9,075 nt of DNA, taken from an uncultured Lachnospiraceae bacterium (GTDB lineage: Bacteria > Bacillota > Clostridia > Lachnospirales > Lachnospiraceae). The position numbers and the translations under genes are program-made. The stretch's first letter is position 1, and each line of letters opens with the position of its first letter. Shown here one piece after another: positions 1 through 6,011 of this stretch. The DNA lies in assembly GCA_910585255.1 (NCBI GenBank), contig CAJUEI010000160.1:1-9075 (forward strand), in the 5' to 3' direction. The notes under the pieces are model-generated. The model saw only the letters and a list, made by a program, of their open reading frames with translations, ran no database searches and had not been told where the DNA came from.

Positions 1-171
1 TGTCCGCTTGGACTGATATAGATAATCATTCAGATAACTCTCCCCATTTACAATCTGCAGCTGAAATACCCGAACTAAAAGAATGAAAAACAGCCCAATA
101 AAAATCAGGCTTAAAAAAAAAGTTCTCGAACGAATGGTATTCCAAAGATTCCGAAAAAATTCTTTAACCAA
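1..171 (-). CDS. mrdA: Penicillin-binding protein 2 (elongation transpeptidase), N-terminal fragment
   Basis: Only the first 57 codons are present; the gene runs off the left edge. The visible protein has a short basic/aromatic cytoplasmic start, one hydrophobic membrane segment at about residues 18-34, and then VRVFQLQIVNGESYLND. That last stretch is the typical entry into the PBP dimerisation domain of class B penicillin-binding proteins (R-x-F-Q-L-Q followed by G-x-x-Y). PBP2 cross-links peptidoglycan outside the membrane during cell elongation with RodA and MreBCD, and its position right after mreD fits this. No ATG lies in a suitable place. I chose TTG at 171-169, which overlaps the mreD stop; a GGAG sits 11 nt upstream. 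An in-frame GTG at 183-181 overlaps that ribosome site and is less likely. The catalytic domain cannot be seen, so the assignment rests on the N-terminus and the context. Confidence 0.85.
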   Translation of the reverse strand, partial: MVKEFFRNLWNTIRSRTFFLSLIFIGLFFILLVRVFQLQIVNGESYLNDYLYQSKRT

Positions 172-682
172 ATTTGCTTGCACTCCTTTTCTCAATTTTC
201 TCTATTATGCGGTTGACCTTTAAGAGCGGACGATAAATTAGTACCGCAATCAGTAACGTATAGACCGTTTCTGCTATAATCACATGTGGAAAATAATAGG
301 AGAAACGCAGCCGATTTCTTAATAAAAAACGAATCACATAGACGAAAAATCCATATAAAAGATTGCTTCCTGTTAAAAGACCAATGGGAAGTGTAATATC
401 TTCATCATAATAAAGCTGATGAAAAAATCCATTTAAATATCCGATAACCATATAAAGTAATGCATAAAATCCAATTGCATCTCCATAATAAATATCAAGT
501 ATAAGCCCGCTAAAAAATCCCACCCAGATTCCCGTCTTTTGTCCACGTACAAACCCAAATTCCGATACTAAAATTAAAAGCAGATTCGGTGCTACAGAAG
601 CAATCGCTATACTCCGTCCAATCGTAATCTGTAAAAGGAAAAATACAAGAATAAATATTCCTGTTATCAGTATTCGCAGCAT
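164..682 (-). CDS. mreD: Rod shape-determining membrane protein MreD
   Basis: This is a 172-residue, very hydrophobic protein, the usual MreD length. Roughly five membrane segments are visible, at about residues 4-22, 27-45, 51-64, 70-86 and 95-120, with a further hydrophobic stretch near 133-152 and a basic C-terminal tail (KVNRIIEKIEKR). The motif GFFSGLILDIYYGDAIGFYA is the conserved MreD signature (G-x-x-x-G-L-x-x-D followed by G-x-x-A). MreD is an inner-membrane partner of MreC and of the PBP2/RodA synthase in the elongation complex. The ATG at 682 follows an AGGAGG overlapping the mreC stop with 7 nt spacing, so start choice and translational coupling to mreC are well supported. At its 3' end the stop codon overlaps the probable TTG start of mrdA. 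Confidence 0.95.
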   Translation of the reverse strand: MLRILITGIFILVFFLLQITIGRSIAIASVAPNLLLILVSEFGFVRGQKTGIWVGFFSGLILDIYYGDAIGFYALLYMVIGYLNGFFHQLYYDEDITLPIGLLTGSNLLYGFFVYVIRFLLRNRLRFSYYFPHVIIAETVYTLLIAVLIYRPLLKVNRIIEKIEKRSASKFG

Positions 683-693
683 CCTTTTTCCTC

Positions 694-1536
694 CTATTCT
701 TCCTGCTTTTGTTCGGTAATCACCAAAACATATTCGAGATGTTCAAAGTCCACCACAGGAGTAACATATCCTGATTTTGTCAGATTATTGGCATCAATTG
801 TAATTTCACTGACATAGCCAATCAAAATTCCTGGAAGGAATTTACTGCTGGTATGTGAAGTAACCAATGTATAACCATCAAATACCTCTGCTGTCTTTGA
901 AATATCCTCCACTCGAATTCTGCCGTCATTCATCAGCGTTAAATCTCCGGCGACATTGCAGATATCAGAAGTAACTGCAAATTTTGCACTTACATTACTG
1001 GCATCATCAATAATCGCCCGCACGGTAGAACTGTGCTCAGAAACCGAAATCACAATACCAGCAAGTCCATTTCCGGCAAGCACATTCATATTGACTTCAA
1101 TTCCATCTAAACTTCCTTTATCAATCTGAAAAATAGTAAACCAGTTGCCCGGATCTTTTCCGATTACTTTTGCTGCAATTTTCTCATATTGGTAGGTTTC
1201 GTCCAAATTGTAAAGCTGCCTTAACTGCACCAATTCCTGATGCTCCTGTGCTAAATTGCTGCTCTGCTGCAATGCGGTATTAAGCTGCTCTTTTAACTGT
1301 TCATTTTCTGCCATAACAGACTGCAGCGTTACCAGATTATCAGATTGCTCTACCAGCCATTGTCCTGCCTGATTCAAGCCACGCTGAGCCGGAACCAGAA
1401 TATAACCTGTAATATCTTGAAGAGGCTTGGCAATCGGCACATTGGTAATACTTAAAATGCAAGATGCTATACAGAGAACAGAAAGAATCAGGAGCAAATA
1501 TTTTGGTGCCAAAGAAAATCTTTTTTTCTTTTTCAT
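694..1536 (-). CDS. mreC: Rod shape-determining protein MreC
   Basis: The protein has 280 residues, normal for MreC. The order is a lysine-rich N-terminus (MKKKKR), a single membrane anchor at about residues 13-32, a helical coiled-coil-like segment at about 65-108 rich in Q, L and E, and then the periplasmic beta-domain region. That region contains VIGKDPGNWFTIFQIDKGSLDGI and NVLAGNGLAGIV, the recognisable MreC motifs. MreC links the cytoplasmic MreB filament to PBP2 on the outside of the membrane and is proposed to activate it. The ATG at 1536 has AGGG 9 nt upstream. It is separated from mreB by 191 nt of AT-rich DNA, unlike the very tight junction with mreD, so a local promoter is possible. 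Confidence 0.95.
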   Translation of the reverse strand: MKKKKRFSLAPKYLLLILSVLCIASCILSITNVPIAKPLQDITGYILVPAQRGLNQAGQWLVEQSDNLVTLQSVMAENEQLKEQLNTALQQSSNLAQEHQELVQLRQLYNLDETYQYEKIAAKVIGKDPGNWFTIFQIDKGSLDGIEVNMNVLAGNGLAGIVISVSEHSSTVRAIIDDASNVSAKFAVTSDICNVAGDLTLMNDGRIRVEDISKTAEVFDGYTLVTSHTSSKFLPGILIGYVSEITIDANNLTKSGYVTPVVDFEHLEYVLVITEQKQEE

Positions 1537-1727
1537 AGATCCTATCCCTGCTATTATTTTTATACTATTCTTATTTCAGTATAATTTTCTTTACTCTCTA
1601 CATTATACTTTTATTTCTGTTACTTTTTTATTATTTTCTGTCATTTCTTTTTCATACTTTTTTTATATTTTTTATTTCTAAACCTTTTAAATTTCTAATC
1701 TTCCAGCCTTCAACCCTCTAATCCATT
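1537..1727. other. AT-rich mreB-mreC intergenic gap
   Basis: This 191-nt stretch is strongly AT-rich with marked strand asymmetry: the minus strand is purine-rich, the plus strand pyrimidine-rich. No convincing ORF belongs here; a plus-strand reading frame from 1427 into it is a low-complexity F/S/Y-rich shadow of mreC. On the minus strand a perfect TATAAT hexamer lies at 1607-1602, but I find no -35 hexamer at 16-18 nt. No hairpin followed by a T-run is visible, so readthrough from mreB into mreC is not excluded. Confidence 0.5.
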
Positions 1728-2750
1728 TTAATTAATGATTTTTTCTCTTGGAACATATGCCATAGATGCATACTGCGGATCCGTTACAATTTTTGCAATT
1801 CCCCTTACTACACATTCCGAAGGATTTTGCGGAATATTGACCTTTAATTCCGTTTCCTGGTGAATCAGCTGATCAAAATTTCGAAGTTCCGCCGAACCAC
1901 CGGTCAGATAAATTCCAGTATCAATAATATCCGCTGCCAATTCTGGAGGAGTTCGTTCCAAAATCATTTTAATCTGTGCCGTAATAGACTGAAGCGTATC
2001 ATTAATCGCTTCATAAATCGATTCCGCAAGAATATTTCGTTCCATTGGAAGCCCGCTGACAATATCACGTCCATATACTTTCATACTATCTTTTGTCATA
2101 TAGACGGCATCTCCTAGATTTCTCTTCAATGTCTCTGCCGTCTTCATCCCAATAATTAAATTATATTTCTTCTTAACAATAGAGCAGATATTTTCATCTA
2201 ACCGATTCCCCCCTACCTGCACCAATTTACTAATTACAATACCACCCAGCGACAATACCGATATCTCCGTTGTATCAGCCCCAAAATTTACTATCATATT
2301 TCCCTGAGGTCCATCTACATCAATTCCGGCTCCCACTCCGTCCGCAACCGGCTTTTCCACTACCATGATCTTTTTTGCCTTTACTTTCGAGCTGCTGATT
2401 AAATCCGAAAATGCACGCTTTTCTACCTCCGTAATATTAGTCGGCACAGCGATACAAAAGTCATTGCCCTGAAATGCCCCTTTTGTACTCTTTACCTTTT
2501 TTACAAAACGTTCCAACAAATTCTGCATATTTTGAATATCCGCAATAACACCAAATTTTACTGGAAACACCACCACAATAGAATCTGGTGCTTTTTCATA
2601 CATCTCATACGCTTCATCTCCGATTGCACATATCTTTGTCTTATTTTCTATCGCAATCATATTTTTTTCATTTAGTATTGTATCTGAGCTTTTATTATAG
2701 ATCTTTATACTTCTGGTACCTAAATCAATACCAATTACATTCTGTGCCAT
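1728..2750 (-). CDS. mreB: Divergent MreB-like actin-fold protein
   Basis: The protein has 340 residues, the normal MreB length. The actin-fold motifs are recognisable in order: phosphate-1 GIDLGT at residues 7-12, the inter-domain region VVEKPVADGVGAG at 130-142, phosphate-2 region VNFGADTTEISVLSLGGIV at 154-172, and adenosine motif YLTGGSAEL at 281-289. MreB forms membrane-associated ATP-dependent filaments that position wall synthesis during elongation. Key residues differ from canonical MreB: the EEP motif reads EKP (K133), and DIGGGTT reads NFGADTT (N155, A158, D159). By alignment K133 replaces the catalytic glutamate and N155 the Mg/ATP-associated aspartate, so ATP hydrolysis may be altered. 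I recall similar divergent MreB-like proteins in Lachnospiraceae but cannot check. The ribosome site GGAAGGGAG touches the radC stop 18 nt upstream, implying co-translation. Its role with downstream mreC/mreD is supported by context. Confidence 0.88.
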   Translation of the reverse strand: MAQNVIGIDLGTRSIKIYNKSSDTILNEKNMIAIENKTKICAIGDEAYEMYEKAPDSIVVVFPVKFGVIADIQNMQNLLERFVKKVKSTKGAFQGNDFCIAVPTNITEVEKRAFSDLISSSKVKAKKIMVVEKPVADGVGAGIDVDGPQGNMIVNFGADTTEISVLSLGGIVISKLVQVGGNRLDENICSIVKKKYNLIIGMKTAETLKRNLGDAVYMTKDSMKVYGRDIVSGLPMERNILAESIYEAINDTLQSITAQIKMILERTPPELAADIIDTGIYLTGGSAELRNFDQLIHQETELKVNIPQNPSECVVRGIAKIVTDPQYASMAYVPREKIIN

Positions 2751-2768
2751 CTTACTCTGGCTCCCTTC

Positions 2769-3458
2769 CTATAAAATTCCCCGCTCCTTCATACTGACAT
2801 AATTAGTATCTCCAATAATTACATGATCTAATAAAGGAATTCCTACTAATTCACCCGTATCCCGAATTCGTCTGGTAATCAGAACATCCTCTCTGCTCGG
2901 TGACGGATCTCCGCTTGGGTGATTATGAAGAAGTGCGATTGTAACCGCCTGATGTTTCATCGCTTCAATAAAAATCTCCCTTGGCGAGACCAAAGAAGCA
3001 TTAACGGTTCCCTTAAACAGTGAAGTTTCATACAACAGGCGGTTTTTTCCATCCATCATTAGTACATACAGTTCTTCCTGTTCCTTATGCCGCATCTCTT
3101 CCATAAAATATCCGGCAATCTCTTCCGGCGAAGAAAATATTATCCGCTCCGACAGCCGAGTTCTTGCCATCCGCTTCGACAATTCCGCAAGACAGGCAAG
3201 CTGTACTGCCTTTACCTTCCCGATTCCTTTCACCTTCATCAACTCCGGTACAGTCAGATGCTGCAGTCCTAAAATTCCCTGTACCATACAGGAAGATTCT
3301 AAAACCCTTCCGGCAAGTTCAATCGAATTCTCTCCTCTTGTCCCTGTCCGAATAATAATAGCTAAAAGCTCTGCATCAGTAAGTGCTTTCGCTCCATGTG
3401 TCAGGCATTTTTCATATGGACGTTCTTCTGCTGCCATTTCTTTTACTTTTTTACTCAT
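2769..3458 (-). CDS. radC: RadC family JAB/MPN-domain protein
   Basis: The protein has 229 residues, the typical RadC length. The N-terminal part (about 5-95) carries the UPF0758/helix-hairpin-helix region with ERPYEKCLTHGAKALTDAELLAI and the hairpin VKGIGKVKAVQL. The C-terminal JAB1/MPN domain (about 105-229) has the metal motif H178-N-H180 ... S188-x-x-D191 in HNHPSGDPSPSRED, followed by LLDHVIIGD. The fold predicts a zinc-dependent hydrolase. The historical link to DNA repair is weak and the true substrate is unknown. Location between DUF4321 and mreB is a common Firmicute arrangement. The ATG at 3458 follows AGGACAGGGA. All metal ligands are present, so it should be an intact enzyme. Confidence 0.95.
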   Translation of the reverse strand: MSKKVKEMAAEERPYEKCLTHGAKALTDAELLAIIIRTGTRGENSIELAGRVLESSCMVQGILGLQHLTVPELMKVKGIGKVKAVQLACLAELSKRMARTRLSERIIFSSPEEIAGYFMEEMRHKEQEELYVLMMDGKNRLLYETSLFKGTVNASLVSPREIFIEAMKHQAVTIALLHNHPSGDPSPSREDVLITRRIRDTGELVGIPLLDHVIIGDTNYVSMKERGIL

Positions 3459-3518
3459 TCCCTGTCCTTTCTACGAATTTCCCCTCCAGGCAAATTCTCT
3501 GTAATAGAACAGTGCCCC

Positions 3519-3785
3519 TTATAACAGGCGGTAAATTACAACTGCCGCAACAGCACCAAGGATACCAGACAAAGTAATCTTTAAAGTCAGTCCAAACGTA
3601 ACCATCAAAATTCCCAAATCCAAAGTAATCGGACTTGTCAGCCCAAAAACCTGTCCATAATTCAGCCAGCTTAGATAAGGAATCCCGTCCGCCAAAGAAC
3701 CGACAAACCCTCCAAGAACGATTCCGACCAACAATAACAGTACCAGTGCCCATGCATTTTTGTTCCTTCCAAACGGTGATGCCAT
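3519..3785 (-). CDS. DUF4321 small membrane protein
   Basis: This is an 88-residue protein with two clear hydrophobic segments: residues 12-31, which include the glycine-rich GIVLGGFVGS, and about 57-87 in two stretches ending in AVVIYRLL. The central LNYGQVFGL...PITLDLGILMVTFGLTLKI pattern is what I recognise as the DUF4321 family, small clostridial membrane proteins usually encoded next to radC/mreB and often maf. The molecular function is unknown; the neighbourhood suggests a link to envelope or shape functions, which is inference only. The start at 3785 has GGGGGAG 4 nt upstream. It lies 60 nt from radC and 65 nt from the upstream PLP-enzyme gene, with no terminator visible on either side. 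Confidence 0.85.
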   Translation of the reverse strand: MASPFGRNKNAWALVLLLLVGIVLGGFVGSLADGIPYLSWLNYGQVFGLTSPITLDLGILMVTFGLTLKITLSGILGAVAAVVIYRLL

Positions 3786-3850
3786 ATTACTCCCCCTTTT
3801 CTGCTCTTCAGAAAAATCGCCTGCAAACGGTTCTTCTGTTTCGACACCTT

Positions 3851-5164
3851 CTAGTGTATCACAACAGGGTTTATTTGTACAAGTCCTTCTTGCACCATCT
3901 GCTGAAGGGATTTTAAAATTCCAAGCTTTGCATGATACCAGGTAAGTCCTCCCTGAAAATAAACCGCATAAGGCGGTTTCATCGGTCCATCTGCACTTAG
4001 TTCAATCGAAGAACCCTGTACAAAAGCACCCGCTGCCATAATGACATCTGAATCATATCCCGGCATTGCCCAAGGTTCTGGAACTACAAAACTATCCACT
4101 GGAGCAGCAGCCTGAATTCCTTTACAAAACGCAATCACCCCTTCTGGACAACCAAATTCAATCGCCTGAATAATATCGTGCCGGCTTTCCGTACCGTTCG
4201 GTATTACCCGAAATCCCAGATTTTCATAGAGATTAGCAGCAAATATCGCTCCCTTTAATGCCCCTGCTACCACAGTAGGAGCCAAAAAAAGCCCTTGATA
4301 GAAAGACTGATTCAATCCCAAACTAGCCCCTACCTCTTTTCCCAACCCAGGAGCACTTAACCGATACGCCGCCTGTTCAATACAGACTTTCTTCCCACAA
4401 ATATACCCTCCAATCGGAGCAAGTCCTCCTCCCGGATTCTTAATTAACGATCCCACTACCATATCCGCCCCTACATCAGAAGGCTCTATTGGTTCTACAA
4501 ATTCCCCATAGCAGTTATCTACCATGCAGAGCACAGAAGGCTTGCACTTTTTAATAAATGCAATCAATTCTCCAATCCGCTGTACCGAAAGTGTCGGTCT
4601 GGTTTGATAGCCTTTTGAACGCTGAATTGTCACTAATTTTGTCTTTTCCTGAATTGCCTTTTCAATAGCCGGATAGTCAAAACTGCCGTCTTCTAAAAGA
4701 TCCACCTGCCGATAAGAAATCCCATACTCTTTTAAAGAACCCATTGCTTCCTGAATCCCAATTACGCTCTCCAATGTATCATACGGTTTTCCCACTGGAG
4801 ATAATAATTCGTCTCCTGGTCTTAAATTAGAAAATAAAGCAATCGCTAAAGCATGTGTTCCACAGGTCAGCTGAGGGCGGACTAAAGCAGCTTCCGTATG
4901 AAAAATATCAGCATAAACCTGTTCTAATGTATCACGTCCAAGATCATTATATCCATAACCTGTTGTAGCAGCAAAGTGTGTATCGCTGACTCGATTTTTC
5001 TGCATAGCTTGAAGAATCTTCAACTGATTATATTCCGCCGTCTGATCAATCTCTGCAAAACGAGGAGCAAGCTGGCGAAGAAATGATTCTCCATATTGAT
5101 ACACTGCATCACGAATGCCCAATTGTTGGTAAATATTCATTAAAGTATTGGATATATCATTCAT
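3851..5164 (-). CDS. ynbB: PLP-dependent 'methionine gamma-lyase family' (aluminium resistance) protein
   Basis: This is a 437-residue protein of the YnbB/'aluminum resistance' subgroup of fold-type I PLP enzymes. Visible features are GYGYNDLGRDTLEQVYADIF at 69-88, the cofactor-binding loop region RPQLTCGTHALAIALF at 96-111, the strand-end aspartate in MVDNCYGEF (D216), and the probable Schiff-base lysine K242 in GSLIKNPGGGLAPIGGYI. Family names suggest C-S lyase chemistry on cysteine/methionine-like substrates, but the true substrate is not established. In Bacillus the homologue sits downstream of miaA/hfq/hflX; here it follows miaA across the repeat-filled gap, without an hfq or hflX gene. 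The ATG at 5164 has AAGGGAG 5 nt upstream. Because of the 847-nt gap to miaA it probably has its own promoter. Confidence 0.9.
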   Translation of the reverse strand: MNDISNTLMNIYQQLGIRDAVYQYGESFLRQLAPRFAEIDQTAEYNQLKILQAMQKNRVSDTHFAATTGYGYNDLGRDTLEQVYADIFHTEAALVRPQLTCGTHALAIALFSNLRPGDELLSPVGKPYDTLESVIGIQEAMGSLKEYGISYRQVDLLEDGSFDYPAIEKAIQEKTKLVTIQRSKGYQTRPTLSVQRIGELIAFIKKCKPSVLCMVDNCYGEFVEPIEPSDVGADMVVGSLIKNPGGGLAPIGGYICGKKVCIEQAAYRLSAPGLGKEVGASLGLNQSFYQGLFLAPTVVAGALKGAIFAANLYENLGFRVIPNGTESRHDIIQAIEFGCPEGVIAFCKGIQAAAPVDSFVVPEPWAMPGYDSDVIMAAGAFVQGSSIELSADGPMKPPYAVYFQGGLTWYHAKLGILKSLQQMVQEGLVQINPVVIH

Positions 5165-5253
5165 GTTTTCTCCCTTCTGACTTATCTCTCTATTATTTTA
5201 TTTTTATTTTATCAGCTATCCCTTATTCCTCCTACTCTTCCTGCCCGCTATTT

Positions 5254-5262
5254 ATTGTATCA
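5254..5262 (-). promoter_or_regulatory. Candidate extended -10 promoter for the ynbB-like gene
   Basis: On the minus strand the sequence TGATACAAT gives an extended -10 (TG, one base, TACAAT) about 90 nt upstream of the ATG at 5164, in the AT-rich stretch downstream of palindromic element A. No good -35 hexamer is found at 16-18 nt. The call rests on the -10 alone and on the need for a promoter after a long non-coding gap. Confidence 0.3.
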
Positions 5263-5345
5263 TAGTTTTGTAATTTCGGGTATATGTTTCTTTCTCCTTT
5301 TCTCAATAAGATTTTCACCATCAACAACAAAACTCCAAAGAGGAC

Positions 5346-5576
5346 GCCAGAGTGCATAAGAAGCCCGCTGTTCCGCTCTCCGAAAAGCAGAAGCTCTAAG
5401 ACTTCTGAATAGAGACGTATCCTACCGGGCGGATCGGGGTGCAATTCGCCCGTACAGCGGGCTAAACACACCCCTTTTTTGCCATTCGAGAATGGCAAAA
5501 ATCCTAAAGATCGACAGAAGTCTAAGAGCTTCTAGCTTTCCTCCGAAATCACAGCGGACTTCTTATGCACTCTGGC
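5346..5576 (-). repeat. Large palindromic element, copy A
   Basis: This 231-bp non-coding element is bounded by 25-bp inverted arms, 5346-5370 and 5552-5576, that match at 24 of 25 positions (GCCAGAGTGCATAAGAAG then Y-CCGCTG). A second pair of arms, 5389-5407 and 5515-5533, matches at 18 of 19. Between the two arm pairs is an asymmetric unpaired stretch of about 18 nt per side that is also shared with copy B. The centre (5417-5506) is the conserved GC-rich core. The element is homologous to copy B at 5728-5972 but inverted relative to it; the minus-strand assignment here only marks that opposition. I see no direct target duplication at its ends. The small reading frames through it (for example 5232-5498) are repeat translations, not genes. 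It may be a MITE-like mobile element, a structured RNA, or a cruciform-forming repeat. Confidence 0.85.
5417..5506 (-). repeat. Conserved structured core of palindromic element A
   Basis: This 90-nt segment matches the core of copy B in inverted orientation with about 5 substitutions and 2 single-base indels. It can fold into three local hairpins: ATCC/GGAT around a CCGG-containing loop; a nested stem (outer GGGGTG/CACCCC, inner CGCCCG/CGGGC-type); and GCCATTC/GAATGGC extended by T- and A-runs. The last is T-run first and A-run after, so it does not read as an intrinsic terminator on either strand. Substitutions against copy B fall mainly in loops. Confidence 0.7.
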
Positions 5577-5636
5577 TATATTATTCCACAGTTTACATTT
5601 CCTTTCGTCTCCTCTGCTTTATCCCTTTCTTGTCAT

Positions 5637-5716
5637 TTTCCTCTATGGATGCAGAAATCCATTATACTATATCAAATTTCCTCTATGGATGCAAAAATCC
5701 ACGATACTATATTGGT
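5637..5716. repeat. 40-bp tandem duplication between palindromic elements
   Basis: Two adjacent 40-bp units, 5637-5676 and 5677-5716, both begin TTTCCTCTATGGATGCA and differ mainly near their ends. Each contains a small hairpin, GGAT-GCA(G/A)AA-ATCC, and a TATACTATAT or TACTATAT tail. They occupy the 151-nt spacer separating the two palindromic elements. No gene is convincing here. A recent slippage duplication is the simplest reading. Confidence 0.75.
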
Positions 5717-5727
5717 AGAAAAAGACA

Positions 5728-5972
5728 GCTGGAGCGGGAAAACGATTCCTTTCCGCTGTGACTTCGGAGGAAAGTTAGAAAGTCTTATGCTTCTGTCGAT
5801 TCACTAGGATTTTTTGCCATTCTTGAATGGCAAAAAAAGGGGTGTGTTTAGCCCGCTGCACGGGCGAATTGCACCCCGATCCGTCCGGCTGGATACACAT
5901 ACCCCAGAAGCATTAGACTTTCTACTTTCTGGAGAGCGGAACAGCGGAAAGGAATCATTTTCCCGCTCCAGC
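5728..5972 (+). repeat. Large palindromic element, copy B
   Basis: This 245-bp non-coding element is homologous to copy A but in the opposite orientation. Its outer arms, 5728-5759 and 5941-5972, are 32 bp long and match at 31 positions (GCTGGAGCGGGAAAA, then Y-GATTCC and TTTCCGCTGT); their sequence is unlike the outer arms of copy A. The inner arms, 5777-5795 and 5905-5923, match at 18 of 19. The core lies at 5805-5896. The outer edge shared with copy A extends slightly further: GAGGACGC precedes the arm in both copies (right side here, left side in A). It ends about 40 bp before the miaA stop codon. There is no transposase and no clear target-site duplication. Reading frames crossing it (5804-6055, 5814-6059) are not supported as genes. 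Confidence 0.85.
5805..5896 (+). repeat. Conserved structured core of palindromic element B
   Basis: This 92-nt core is shared with copy A at about 92% identity. Predicted stems are GCCATTC/GAATGGC (5816-5822 with 5825-5831), GGGGTG/CACCCC (5839-5844 with 5872-5877) enclosing GCCCG/CGGGC (5851-5855 with 5861-5865), and ATCC/GGAT (5879-5882 with 5891-5894). The enclosing inner and outer arms would bring these into one multi-branched structure. This could be a small RNA or a DNA recognition fold; the sequence does not decide. Confidence 0.65.
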
Positions 5973-6011
5973 GTCCTCCCCCCAACTCCCCCTCGCATTT
6001 TAATCTCAAAC

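Noticed and set aside
1427..1681. 84-residue plus-strand frame rich in F, Y, I and S
   Set aside because: It arises from the opposite strand of the mreC N-terminus plus AT-rich intergenic DNA; the apparent membrane character is a composition effect.
3451..3753. 100-residue minus-strand frame overlapping the DUF4321 gene
   Set aside because: It is a Trp/Cys-rich shadow in another frame of DUF4321, which has the recognisable membrane protein and a good ribosome site.
5232..5498. 88-residue minus-strand reading frame through palindromic element A
   Set aside because: It consists of translated arm and core sequence, has no family resemblance, and the homologous element B gives different unrelated peptides; the repeat explains it.
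5475..5501. GCCATTC/GAATGGC hairpin with T- and A-runs as an intrinsic terminator
   Set aside because: The T-run precedes and the A-run follows the stem on both strands, so no U-tract follows the hairpin in either direction.
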